Of a DNA stretch of 64,000 nucleotides, positions 18,258-27,286 are shown piece by piece. The notes beneath the pieces were generated by a model. The model searched no databases and was not told the origin of the DNA. It saw nothing but the letters and a program-made list of their open reading frames with translations. The stretch's first letter is position 1; each line of letters begins with the position of its first letter. Source of the DNA: G963556115 sp963677015 (lineage in GTDB: Bacteria; Planctomycetota; SZUA-567); contig OY781533.1 in NCBI GenBank assembly GCA_963677015.1, positions 1,860,001 through 1,924,000 of the forward strand, in the 5' to 3' direction. Both the position numbers and the translations under genes were made by a program.

Positions 18258-19646
18258 CTACCTTTCTTTTTCCATAAGATCCCGCACCACCGAATCAGCG
18301 GAAGCCACTCCCTGTGTTTTTAGCTCTTCTATCTTACTGCTGAACTGCGGCAAAAATCTCTCATGCGCCACCAGCAGTTCATCAAGAATTCGTCGTGACT
18401 CCTTCCCGCTTTCAATCAGGGGATTTATTGTAAACGCCTCCAACGCCATGCCATAGTCACCGGTAAGCGCAGCCTCAATTACACACTCTTCCATCGCCTT
18501 CATCAATTGCAGCCAACCCCGCTGTGCAGGACGCATGGTTCCACAAGCCAAAGGTTCTGCGCCATTAGCTGTAATCAGTGATGACACCTCAACTATCGAG
18601 TTCGCAGGCAAAAACGGTATCGCACCCCGATTTTCTGTACTCACCACCATATGATTATGCTTGTCATTCTGAATTCCACATATACACTCACAAGCGGCAT
18701 TACTGTAATAGGCTCCACCCCGTGACTCAAGTTGTTTCGGTTTCTCAGTTAACTCACAGTTCCTGTATAATGCAAACAGCTCTCCTTCAACCGCATACAT
18801 CTGCTCAGCTCTGGTACCTCCATGTTGGAATTCTGCAAGCGAGTGTTCCAGCATCTCCCTACTCATATAATAATAGCGATGATAACCACATGGCACATAT
18901 TGCATAGATCTTAGCATCTCCAGCGGAAAATCAGTCCTGAAGATATTCACAGGCATACCGTTTTCAGGCTCATTCATATGTTCTATTAACTCTTTGGTAA
19001 GATTATTACCCGCATCATCATATACTTTATGCCAGTGAAAATGATTCAACCCGACAAACCGGTGATTCAATTCTTTTCTCTGCCGGCCAAGAACTGTCGG
19101 CTCCTGCATCATGGCTATCTCTGGCACATTACAGAGTCCCACACATTTTTTCCAACCGAAATGCTTGATAACCGCTTCGGTAATTATACCGCTGGGATTA
19201 GTAAAATTGATCAACCACGCTTCCGGGCAAAGCTCGCGCATATCCTGAACAATGTCCCGGATAACCGGAATTGTTCTGAAGGCCTTGAGTATACCTCCAG
19301 CTCCATTTGTCTCCTGCCCCAGCATTCCGTGCAGAAGCGGAATACGCTCATCCTTTATCCGCGCTTCGAGCTGGCCTACTCGCAGCTGAGTTGTTACAAA
19401 ATCTGCCCCCTTCAGAGCCTCCCGCCTGTCCAGAGTCAGATGAACTTTAACATTATATTGCGAACAATCCCACATGCGTTGTGCCAGTGCTCCGACAATC
19501 TCCAGTTTTTCGCGGCCTTCCGGGATATCGACAAGCCAGATTTCCCGCACCGGCAATTCCTCATACCGCTTGATAAATCCCTCCATCAATTCCGGAGTAT
19601 AACTACTGCCCCCGCCAATGGTAACAATCTTCACAGCTTTCTTCAT
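18258..19646 (-). CDS. GH4 glycosidase, 6-phospho-beta-glucosidase-like
   Basis: This NAD-dependent glycoside hydrolase family 4 enzyme has 462 residues. It has the Rossmann start VTIGGGSSYTPEL, the central NFTNPSGIITEAV, the metal-binding cysteine in GLCNVP and the histidine in GLNHFHWH. The CNVP signature is that of the LicH/CelF 6-phospho-beta-glucosidase group, which uses NAD+, Mn2+ and a redox elimination mechanism. The ATG at 19646 has GAGGA nine bases upstream; a TTG three codons earlier is too close to that site. No PTS gene accompanies it, so its phosphorylated substrate would have to be made by the ROK kinase just downstream. Confidence 0.92.
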   Translation of the reverse strand: MKKAVKIVTIGGGSSYTPELMEGFIKRYEELPVREIWLVDIPEGREKLEIVGALAQRMWDCSQYNVKVHLTLDRREALKGADFVTTQLRVGQLEARIKDERIPLLHGMLGQETNGAGGILKAFRTIPVIRDIVQDMRELCPEAWLINFTNPSGIITEAVIKHFGWKKCVGLCNVPEIAMMQEPTVLGRQRKELNHRFVGLNHFHWHKVYDDAGNNLTKELIEHMNEPENGMPVNIFRTDFPLEMLRSMQYVPCGYHRYYYMSREMLEHSLAEFQHGGTRAEQMYAVEGELFALYRNCELTEKPKQLESRGGAYYSNAACECICGIQNDKHNHMVVSTENRGAIPFLPANSIVEVSSLITANGAEPLACGTMRPAQRGWLQLMKAMEECVIEAALTGDYGMALEAFTINPLIESGKESRRILDELLVAHERFLPQFSSKIEELKTQGVASADSVVRDLMEKER

Positions 19647-19709
19647 AATTATCAATCCTCACACAAACGAACTCTAATTTCTTTACAATGATATTCATTC
19701 ATTATTATG

Positions 19710-20807
19710 CTATTTTATTAGTATATCAGGCCTGTAAACCGTTACATTTTCACTTAAATGAACAGCTATAGCAGGCCAGTCAGCAGACATGGTAATTACA
19801 TCAAGTCCATCACAACCGGTAATAAATGTATCCTCCAGCTTTACTCCGGCAATTGAAGGATTCCAGGTAAAAGCCTGGTTGCGACATATAACCTTATTCA
19901 TATTAGGAGTTACAATGTAATCACGATTTAAATATCCAGTCGCCCCTCCCTGGTGCAAGAGCTTCCACTCATCAGGATACCCCGACTCTGCGTACTTTTG
20001 TACTCCACGCTCAAATACATACCCGACGGTATTACCGGGAACAGTGCTGCGAAGAATTTCTGCCTCAATATCCAGCACCTTTTCCTGTTTTCTTTTTAAC
20101 TCATCAGGAAGAGCTCCAAAGTGAACAAAACGGGTAAGATTAGCCACAAGTCCTTCTTTCCGACCACAAATAACCACCATTGCATACTTCTGCACCTTCT
20201 TTTCTGTCGGTATAGGATGCCGATAGCGGAGAATTCTATCATCTGACGCCACCAGTGCCACCATAGGGTCGATCCCTTTTGCCACAGCCTTACCCATCAG
20301 ACTGGCACAAACCTCATGCTCACTCATTCCCGGCTCAATTTCCCGGCAGGTATCCTCAACCGCCGCTGTACACTCCTGACCAACTCTCTTATAACGAACA
20401 ATCTCTACCGGCTGCAGTGAATACCGTAATTCCCTGAATTCTTCGTATATATTTTCTGTACTGGATATACCAGTATCACTTCCAAGTTTGCCAGTAAGTA
20501 CGATAGAACGGGCAAGTTCATACACTTTATCTTCCCACCAGTCATACTCCAGTATCTCAAAACCCAAACCGTCCAGCTCTTCATCAGCAACCCTAAATTT
20601 TTCTGCCCGATTCGCGATACAGTATTTCTTATCCATTGTAAAAAGCAGATCAACAAAGCCGTCCTCAGTTGAGCGGACAATATAATTTTCGCTGCCACCG
20701 GTAACCCAGGCAAAGGTATCGCGCCGTCGCAATAAGATACCCGAAAGGCTATTTTTAGCCATAAAGTCCCTGATGAGACTGTCCTTCAGAGCAATCTCCT
20801 GATTCAT
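19710..20807 (-). CDS. M24 (aminopeptidase P/creatinase-fold) protein with lost metal ligands
   Basis: The 365-residue protein has a creatinase/prolidase N-domain (about 1-130) followed by a pita-bread M24 domain. The ATG at 20807 has GGAGGA five bases upstream; the longer frame runs into the GH4 gene and is rejected. Usual M24 ligands are Asp, Asp, His, Glu, Glu. Here the first Asp segment reads VVICGRKEG, the second reads ANLTRFV (Asn for Asp), LHQGGATG keeps the His, FTWNPS has lost the first Glu, and VKLEDTF keeps the last Glu. Such loss is known in creatinase, which is not a metallopeptidase. A peptidase function is therefore unlikely. A role in the sugar pathway is implied only by its place in the operon. 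Confidence 0.85.
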   Translation of the reverse strand: MNQEIALKDSLIRDFMAKNSLSGILLRRRDTFAWVTGGSENYIVRSTEDGFVDLLFTMDKKYCIANRAEKFRVADEELDGLGFEILEYDWWEDKVYELARSIVLTGKLGSDTGISSTENIYEEFRELRYSLQPVEIVRYKRVGQECTAAVEDTCREIEPGMSEHEVCASLMGKAVAKGIDPMVALVASDDRILRYRHPIPTEKKVQKYAMVVICGRKEGLVANLTRFVHFGALPDELKRKQEKVLDIEAEILRSTVPGNTVGYVFERGVQKYAESGYPDEWKLLHQGGATGYLNRDYIVTPNMNKVICRNQAFTWNPSIAGVKLEDTFITGCDGLDVITMSADWPAIAVHLSENVTVYRPDILIK

Positions 20808-20860
20808 ATACATCCTCCATAATTTATTGTGAAACATACTGAATGCCGCTGCAACAACAC

Positions 20861-22135
20861 CTATTTGAGGTACCCCAGATACTCCTGCTGATAACTGCAG
20901 ATCGCGGCAAAGGTTTTTTCCGCAGCATGCATGCTGTTTACCGTAGGCTCCACAAGCAGTGCCTGAAGTGCCAACGTTTTTGAAGCGGTCAATGCCGCCT
21001 CCACAGTCAGAGTAATACATCCGACACGGTTTGCAAGCAATGCGGCAAAGCCAGGCGGGAGTTCACCAATTTGCTGCGGATGTACTCCTTGGCTGTCCAC
21101 ACGTGCGGGAACTTCAACAACAATATTCTCGGGCAACACTGAAATCAACCCATTATTCGGCACATTTACCGCCAACTCCTCATGCCCTGAATCGGTTACA
21201 ATCCCCTCAATGATCGGTACAACTCTCCAATACTCCTGAGGAGCAGTCCCGGTACGCAAACGACGCACCCTATCCTGCTGCTGTAAACAGCTGCGTTTAT
21301 AGCTCCGGTAAAAATCAAATATTCCCTTATGATCGGCGACTCCCTGTGCCCAATGTATATACTCACTGAAATGACTGTCAGTCGTTACCGGCAAATAACC
21401 GAAAAGACGGAAAAACTCGACAAATAGCCCGTGTTCAGGGAGCCTGCCGTAATATTCTATCGCCTTACAGCGAATATCCGTATAAGCATCCTCACCGGAA
21501 TCAGCATATTTTGCCTTCAGTAAAATACTAAAGTGATTCAAACCACCAGAGACCGTCTGCAAATCCTTGAAAGGTCTCCCCAGAAGTTTCGGCAAGTGCT
21601 CTATTACAGCAGCAATTTCATGACAGACGCCAACAACTCTAAGCTGGGGATACCGGGCAAGTATCGCCATATTTATCGTCGTTAGCGGATTACTCAGATT
21701 AAACACCAGGCATTCCGGGCAGTATCGGCAGATCTGCTCACAGATTTCAATAATCGGAGGAATAATCCGAAGCGCATGAAAAACTCCTCCCGGACCGCCG
21801 TTCTCGCCATAAACCTGATTTATACCGAACTGCTGTGGTATATGCCAATCCTGTTCCCAGAGTTTATACCGGTCTCCTACTTCAATAGAAATTATGCAGA
21901 AGTCAGCACCATCAAGAGCTTTCTCAAGTGTTAATGCGACAGTCACGGTATAGTCCAGCTCAACACCGGCGAGGTAGTTTCTGACAATACCCTCTACCTT
22001 ACGTACCGCTTCAAGATTTATATCATAAAGGACGACAGTGCTCCCCGTTAATGCTCGGCTTTTGAAGATATCCCCCAGAGCGCCCAGACCGAACATCGCA
22101 CTCCCTGCTCCGATAAGCACAATTTTGTGTCCCAT
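20861..22135 (-). CDS. GH4 glycosidase, alpha-glycosidase/uronidase-like
   Basis: A 424-residue GH4 enzyme, diverged from the second GH4 in the operon. It has the NAD-binding start VLIGAGSAMFGLGALGD, FNLSNPLTTINMA, the metal cysteine in GVCHEI and the histidine in GGLNHF. The CHE-type signature separates it from 6-phospho-beta-glucosidases (CNVP) and resembles GH4 alpha-glucosidases, palatinases and galacturonidases. The exact substrate cannot be read. The ATG at 22135 has GGAG five bases upstream; the GTG two codons earlier would overlap that site. It is the first enzyme gene after the LacI regulator. Confidence 0.9.
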   Translation of the reverse strand: MGHKIVLIGAGSAMFGLGALGDIFKSRALTGSTVVLYDINLEAVRKVEGIVRNYLAGVELDYTVTVALTLEKALDGADFCIISIEVGDRYKLWEQDWHIPQQFGINQVYGENGGPGGVFHALRIIPPIIEICEQICRYCPECLVFNLSNPLTTINMAILARYPQLRVVGVCHEIAAVIEHLPKLLGRPFKDLQTVSGGLNHFSILLKAKYADSGEDAYTDIRCKAIEYYGRLPEHGLFVEFFRLFGYLPVTTDSHFSEYIHWAQGVADHKGIFDFYRSYKRSCLQQQDRVRRLRTGTAPQEYWRVVPIIEGIVTDSGHEELAVNVPNNGLISVLPENIVVEVPARVDSQGVHPQQIGELPPGFAALLANRVGCITLTVEAALTASKTLALQALLVEPTVNSMHAAEKTFAAICSYQQEYLGYLK

Positions 22136-22163
22136 AGTCACTCCATTAAATAATTATTAACTG

Positions 22164-23162
22164 TCAGCTGCCTGCAACCGTTGATCCCCTGATTATAAGT
22201 TCATAGTCCATAATTACCTTCTCAGGAAGATCCTGCTTATGCTCAAGCCTTTCCAACAGAAGCTCCATGGTCCTACATCCCATCTTATAAGTAGGCTGCG
22301 CTATCGTTGTAAGTTCCGGTTCGCACATTTTAGAAAATCGTATATTGTCGAAACCAACCACAGCAATATCATCTGGAATTTTCAGCCCTTTCTGCCTGAA
22401 GGCCTTGAGTGCTCCGATCGCCATCGGATCGGAGATGGCGAACACTGCCGTTGGTTTATTCTGCATTCGCATAAACTGCTCAGCACATTTCATACCGCTG
22501 CCATAACCGTAATCACCAAACTTGATCAGCTCAGACTCAAATTCCAAGCCCGCATCCTGTAACGCCTGCAAATAACCCGCCTGACGCTGAGCGGCTGAAT
22601 AATAATTAACCTTCGAACTTATCATACCTATCCTGGTATGACCCAGTGACGCCAGATGTGACACCGCTTCATAAGCAGCAGAAGCGTTATCTATAGTAAC
22701 ATAAGGTACTCCTGCAGCATCAATATATTCGCTGCACTGTACTACCGGGTACAAACGCCCCAACTCTTCAAGTTCGCTGTCATCCATCTCCTGTGACATA
22801 AGTATAGCGCCGTCGACCAGCTTGAACTTGAGTAAATTTAAGAAATCCTGTTCCAACTTCCTGTCTGAAAGTGTGTTGCATACCATTACCGTAAAACCAT
22901 TACTCCTGGCCACAGCAGTTATGCCATTAACCGTTTGAGAATAGAACGGATTGGAAATACTCGGCAGTAGCACCATTATTATCTCTGTCGCATTACGCCG
23001 CAGATTTCTTCCCATCATATTTGGGCTGTAGTTTAACTCTTGTATCGCCCGCTCCACCCGCTCTCTTGTTTCATCAACAACTTTGTCACTATGGTTTATC
23101 ACCCGTGAAACAGTTGCGACCGAGACCCCTGCGGCTTTTGCTACCTGCTGAATAGTCGACAT
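22164..23162 (-). CDS. LacI-family transcriptional regulator of the sugar operon
   Basis: This 332-residue repressor has an N-terminal LacI helix-turn-helix (TIQQVAKAAGVSVATVSRVIN), the hinge helix SPNMMGRNLRR, and a periplasmic-binding-protein-like effector domain (SISNPFYSQTVNGI, VGFDNIRFSKMCEPELTTI). The ATG at 23162 follows AAGGGG; the earlier frame start lies inside the operator region and is rejected. It is the promoter-proximal gene of the operon. Two palindromes of its likely operator flank and overlap the promoter, so it probably represses itself and the whole operon until an inducer sugar binds. Confidence 0.95.
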   Translation of the reverse strand: MSTIQQVAKAAGVSVATVSRVINHSDKVVDETRERVERAIQELNYSPNMMGRNLRRNATEIIMVLLPSISNPFYSQTVNGITAVARSNGFTVMVCNTLSDRKLEQDFLNLLKFKLVDGAILMSQEMDDSELEELGRLYPVVQCSEYIDAAGVPYVTIDNASAAYEAVSHLASLGHTRIGMISSKVNYYSAAQRQAGYLQALQDAGLEFESELIKFGDYGYGSGMKCAEQFMRMQNKPTAVFAISDPMAIGALKAFRQKGLKIPDDIAVVGFDNIRFSKMCEPELTTIAQPTYKMGCRTMELLLERLEHKQDLPEKVIMDYELIIRGSTVAGS

Positions 23163-23176
23163 CACAATCCCCTTAA

Positions 23177-23190
23177 TGTAATCGATTACA
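23177..23190. promoter_or_regulatory. LacI operator 1
   Basis: A perfect 14-base palindrome, TGTAATCGATTACA, lies 15 bases upstream of the lacI-type start codon. The central CG step is typical of LacI-family operators. A near-identical copy lies 118 bases to the right. Confidence 0.85.
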
Positions 23191-23308
23191 CATAATATCA
23201 AAAAAAAACAACTCTTATTATGCGCAAAATCAGCAGCTCATCAACAAAAAACTCGCTAAATATGAGAAAACACCAAGAACACAACGGAAAAAGTTTAAAA
23301 ATTTCTCA

Positions 23309-23322
23309 TGTAATGGATTACA
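23309..23322. promoter_or_regulatory. LacI operator 2
   Basis: TGTAATGGATTACA matches operator 1 in 13 of 14 bases and overlaps the predicted transcription start of the leftward operon. Centre-to-centre distance is 132 bases, which would allow DNA looping. Confidence 0.82.
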
Positions 23323-23327
23323 CAAAT

Positions 23328-23355
23328 ACTATACCTCAGCCAAACTCTTATGCAA
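23328..23355 (-). promoter_or_regulatory. sigma-70-type promoter of the sugar operon
   Basis: On the minus strand, TTGCAT (23355-23350) and TATAGT (23333-23328) are separated by 16 bases. They sit directly before operator 2, so repressor binding would block transcription initiation. Confidence 0.6.
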
Positions 23356-23396
23356 GTTAAAATTGTTATTTTTAGAAAAAATTGATTAAAAAACTC

Positions 23397-23423
23397 ACAG
23401 CCAGCGATCAAGTCGTTGGCTGT
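23397..23423 (-). terminator. orphan minus-strand terminator
   Basis: A 10-base stem (ACAGCCAGCG / CGTTGGCTGT, one G-T pair) is followed on the minus strand by six T. It lies upstream of the sugar-operon promoter. No gene on the minus strand feeds into it from the right, so it either insulates the promoter or ends an unannotated small transcript. Confidence 0.65.
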
Positions 23424-24064
23424 AAGTATATCTTTCCACACTATAATTATGTTATTTAGGATTGAAAAATGTCTGATTTATATCTCCAACCAATAAATTT
23501 AATTGCAGTCTATTTACTATATTTGAACATACTGAGAATTTTTTAGGTTCATGTTTTAGTAATTGATTTACGGGTGAGTATAATTAGCCATAGTTATTGT
23601 AACATTGCTACGCCACCTCAAGCTTTTCAACAGAGCTGAAAGAATTCCCGCTTGGCAAAGATTAGACAGTAAGCATTTCTTAAATACATCAATAGCTTTC
23701 CCCGCCAATTAACAGTATGTTCTTTAGATATTAAACAATAATTTACGTCAAATTAATAACTACTTTATAAAGAGAAATGGCTTTTCAAATATAATGTTAT
23801 GAAACTCCCATATTAATACACAAATAGTTAATATAAAATTTCATACTCAAATACATCTAAAAATCACTAAAGATATCTGTAACCATTGCATTATAAGGTA
23901 CTTAAGACATCATGCTCATTATTTCTCAATAACAAATTTTTCAAAACAAGGCGATTATAATAAAAAAAATGTTAAAATTATATTACTTTTTTGCTAAAAA
24001 AATAACTATCATTAAAGAATAATGTTTCTGCGCATTTGCTTTAATCAATAAAAAAGGGAAAACA
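23424..24064. other. 640-base gene-free stretch
   Basis: No protein gene was found on either strand. The segment lies between an orphan minus-strand terminator and the chemoreceptor gene. About 23600-23720 is less A+T-rich than the rest, but its frames are broken. The right end must carry the chemoreceptor promoter. Confidence 0.5.
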
Positions 24065-26353
24065 ATGAAAATCAAAAATAAGATTAACTTACTTGGTGGA
24101 ATAACAATACTTTCACTAATTTTACTTTCAGCTATTTTTGCATGGATAATACAAAGTGGCCTCAATGGTGGGCAACAGCTTATAAATGCATTTGACAAGG
24201 TAAATAATACGATTCCTACCATCGAAAAATCTTTACAGAGTCTGGCTTTGGTATTAAATGCTGATCGGGATTCATACCAAGCATATGTTGCCAGACTTCA
24301 AGCAAGTAATACAAATAATGCAAAGGAAATTTCTCAGGCGGATGCGACCAATGATGAAAACATACAGCAAGTTTTAGATAGAGCTACTCAGGCGGCATCT
24401 AACTTCAACCAGGAAACTGCCGATGTGTTTTCAGAGTTCAAGGAAGCATTCCCTAAATGGAAAGATAACAGCAAACTCTCATTAAAACTTGTAACACAAA
24501 GGAGCTCAATATATTCAGAACTCATTAATTCCAGCAAAGATTCAAGAAATAATTTTGAAAAAATGCGTCCCTACATGGATGATATTTCTCAAATGCTTGA
24601 AAAGAAAATTTCAATTAATTCCAAGTCAGCAATAGAACTGTATAAAGTTATTGATCTGGTATTTAACGCTGACCGGGATGCATATCAGGCACAAAATTTT
24701 GAATTACTTGCGATATCCACTTCTGATGTTACCGCTTTCAACTCCTATGAAAAAGGCAATTCAGAAAATATTCAACAAGTATTTGACAGAATGGCAGAAG
24801 CTAGCAAAAGCTTTGATTCATCAATGAACGATAAGTACAATGATTTTAAAAATTTTTACTTACAATGGAAGCAGGCTAGTATAGACACGATCAAGCAATG
24901 CAAAAAAATTATTGCCCTTAACTCTAAACTTGCTAACGTTAACAAAATTGCAATTTCTGAATTTGACAGAACAAGAGATACTTTGGACAGATTAGGAGAT
25001 AAGGCTACCGCGATCTCATCCGGTAATGTTCAATTAGTGCAGAATGAAGCTAAAAACTTTAAAACCACTGTAGAAAAACTAAAGTCACTGATTAAACAAA
25101 CTATTATGATGGCTGTAATTATTCTTGCTATTGTTATTATTGCAATAATTATTATTGTTTATTTCATATCTCGGAGTCTCATTAAGCCAATAATGTCAGC
25201 TATATCTGGTGTTGAAAAAATTGCCATGGGAGATCTTGCTGTAAACTTCAAAACCAGTCGCGATGAATTTGGTCATATGGCGGAATCGTTAAATAACATG
25301 ACTTTTGAGTTGAATAAAAAAGCCGATCTCGCGGAAAATATTGCTAATAGAAATCTCAATGTTGACGTAACGACTCTTTCAGAAAAAGACAAACTGGGTA
25401 ATGCTTTTGTAACTATGGTAGACCGGCTTAACCTTGTTTTAGCTACTGTAAAAAGCGATATTATAAAAGTGTCATCAGCAACCACTCAGGTCTCAGCCGC
25501 AAGTACATCGCTTTCACAAGGCGCATCAGAACAAGCTGCGGCGATTGAAGAGGTAAAATCATCCATTATTGAAATTTCTGAACAAACCTCGGTTAATGCT
25601 GAAAATGCTGCACAAGCCAATACATTTGCCAATAAAGTGACAGAAGCATCTGAGACTGGTCAGCGCCGCATGAATAGGATGCGTGAATCGATGGATCAGA
25701 TTTCACAGAACAGTAAACTTACCCAAAAAGTTGTGAAAACTATTGATGATATTGCATTCCAGACTAATCTCCTGGCGCTGAATGCCGCTGTTGAAGCAGC
25801 TAGAGCCGGAGTACATGGAAAAGGGTTTGCCGTTGTAGCCGAAGAGGTAAGAAACCTTGCTGCAAGATCAGCAAAAGCTGCTGCCGAGACAGCGGAACTC
25901 ATAGAACGTTCAAGTAAAGAAATTTCTGACGGAGTTTCAATTTGTGACCACACCGCTGAAGCACTTGCTGAAATCACTCGTAATGCAGAGAGTAATAATG
26001 CCCTTGTAGAAAAAATAGCAAATGCATCTTCAAATCAAGCACATGCGCTTACAGAAATAAACAATGGCCTCAATCAGATTGAAACTGTAACTTATCAGAA
26101 TACTGCCAATGCCGAAGAGACAGCAAGTGCCTCCGAAAACATGGCCAGCCAGGCCCTCGAACTCAAAAAATTATTCTCAATGTTTAAATTAAAAGACGTC
26201 GAAAAAGGTTCTCCGATAGTATCAGATCATATCCAAAATCAATCATCTACAACGCCAAAAAAAGCTTTGAAGAAAGTTACGCTGGATAATGCAAAATTGG
26301 TTTCTCCATCAGATGTAATTAAACTTGATGATGATGAATTCGGTAAATTTTAA
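24065..26353 (+). CDS. methyl-accepting chemotaxis protein with duplicated sensor module
   Basis: This 762-residue chemoreceptor has TM1 at about 9-31, a periplasmic helical domain at 32-345, TM2 at 346-370, a HAMP domain at 371-425 and an MCP signalling domain at about 470-740. Its conserved hairpin tip (IAFQTNLLALNAAVEAARAG) is near 560-580. The periplasmic part contains two similar halves. Each has a NADRD-S/A-YQA motif followed by ENIQQV-L/F-DR and a K/Q-W-K segment, as in helical bimodular (HBM) sensors. AAAGGG precedes the ATG. The last residues (DDEFGKF) do not form a CheR-docking pentapeptide. It would control the flagellar motor through CheA/CheW, which are not in this window. Confidence 0.95.
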   Translation: MKIKNKINLLGGITILSLILLSAIFAWIIQSGLNGGQQLINAFDKVNNTIPTIEKSLQSLALVLNADRDSYQAYVARLQASNTNNAKEISQADATNDENIQQVLDRATQAASNFNQETADVFSEFKEAFPKWKDNSKLSLKLVTQRSSIYSELINSSKDSRNNFEKMRPYMDDISQMLEKKISINSKSAIELYKVIDLVFNADRDAYQAQNFELLAISTSDVTAFNSYEKGNSENIQQVFDRMAEASKSFDSSMNDKYNDFKNFYLQWKQASIDTIKQCKKIIALNSKLANVNKIAISEFDRTRDTLDRLGDKATAISSGNVQLVQNEAKNFKTTVEKLKSLIKQTIMMAVIILAIVIIAIIIIVYFISRSLIKPIMSAISGVEKIAMGDLAVNFKTSRDEFGHMAESLNNMTFELNKKADLAENIANRNLNVDVTTLSEKDKLGNAFVTMVDRLNLVLATVKSDIIKVSSATTQVSAASTSLSQGASEQAAAIEEVKSSIIEISEQTSVNAENAAQANTFANKVTEASETGQRRMNRMRESMDQISQNSKLTQKVVKTIDDIAFQTNLLALNAAVEAARAGVHGKGFAVVAEEVRNLAARSAKAAAETAELIERSSKEISDGVSICDHTAEALAEITRNAESNNALVEKIANASSNQAHALTEINNGLNQIETVTYQNTANAEETASASENMASQALELKKLFSMFKLKDVEKGSPIVSDHIQNQSSTTPKKALKKVTLDNAKLVSPSDVIKLDDDEFGKF

Positions 26354-26419
26354 TAATAAATAGTAATTGAATTGTTATACATAATACAAAAATAATCATA
26401 ATCTCACAGTGCAAAAAAA

Positions 26420-26455
26420 ACACGATATTAATAGATTGTTAATATCGTGTTCTTC
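26420..26455 (+). terminator. chemoreceptor terminator
   Basis: A perfect 12-base stem (ACACGATATTAA / TTAATATCGTGT, loop TAGATTG) is followed by TCTTCTT. It lies 67 bases past the chemoreceptor stop codon. An outer GTGCAA/TTGCAC pair extends the hairpin. Confidence 0.85.
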
Positions 26456-26759
26456 TTGCACCGCAAATTATTATGAAAGAACAAGAAGGTTTAGCTGTTA
26501 GATTTTTAAGTGTTCACGTAATACACAATATATAACGTAGAAACATTACCCGTTATAATTGCTATCATTGACAATACAATACTTGGTAAAATGTTACGAT
26601 TCCGCAGCAATAATATTTTTTTATATAAATAATACAGTTTTTATCACCTCAAATCGTATATAATAAGTATGATTTGAGTTTGTTTAATTTATTATACAGT
26701 GTTAATTTAGTTGTTAACTTATATTTGAATACAATATTAATTATTATAAAGACAAGGCC
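26456..26759. other. 300-base gene-free stretch with an inverted repeat
   Basis: No gene was found. An inverted repeat (CTCAAATC at 26648-26655 and GATTTGAG at 26671-26678) lies about 80 bases before the proline-rich protein gene. It could be an operator or a weak hairpin. The rest is A+T-rich promoter-like sequence. Confidence 0.4.
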
Positions 26760-27185
26760 ATGATTAAAAAAATATTACTGATAATAACATTATGCAGTTC
26801 TACAGCATATACAGGAGAATTGCGCCACGAAGAGCCTATGCCGCGTCCGGCACCAGTTCGCCCAAACCATCCGCGCATGGTTTTACCTGAACCGGAACCA
26901 TTACCCCATGAAGAACCAAGATTAGACGGTGAACATCTTCAGGAGACAAAACGTATGCCGGAACCACACCCTAAACCAGAAGATAAGCCCAAACCTATTG
27001 AGAGGCCGCATCGTAATCCTTACCCAGAGGCAGATAATACTCCTCCTGATGAATCCGATCCTCCATTAGCCTGGCCTGAGGATAATGCCGGCAAGGAATT
27101 TATGTCTGGCGATCTGCCTATACCAGATCCGGTACCAATGCCGAAAGACTTATTTCCTGATGACGATTCAAACTCTATGCCATAA
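26760..27185 (+). CDS. secreted proline-rich protein
   Basis: This 141-residue protein has a signal peptide (KKILLIITLCSSTAYTG, cleavage near residue 19). The mature chain is dominated by Pro, Glu, Asp, His and Arg in short PEP, PHP and PDP runs. It has no hydrophobic core, no cysteine in the mature part and no recognised domain, and is probably extended and disordered. Proline-rich segments of this kind often span periplasm or cell wall, but no partner is visible. The ribosome site is weak (AAGG two bases before the ATG). The gene stands alone, converging on the 734-residue kinase gene. Confidence 0.65.
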   Translation: MIKKILLIITLCSSTAYTGELRHEEPMPRPAPVRPNHPRMVLPEPEPLPHEEPRLDGEHLQETKRMPEPHPKPEDKPKPIERPHRNPYPEADNTPPDESDPPLAWPEDNAGKEFMSGDLPIPDPVPMPKDLFPDDDSNSMP

Positions 27186-27286
27186 AAAATTCTGTCATGG
27201 TATATATAATAATTGACGTTGCGTCGCGGCAAAGTGCTCTGCTTGAAAAAAACATTTCTGCTAAAGATTTATATTATTATTAAATC

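Noticed and set aside
19029..19691. 220-codon frame antisense to the second GH4 gene
   Set aside because: It is a shadow of a clearly coding minus-strand gene, with no recognisable motif.
20808..21020. N-terminal extension of the M24 protein
   Set aside because: It overlaps the GH4 gene by 160 bases and is cysteine-rich nonsense; a strong ribosome site lies at 20807.
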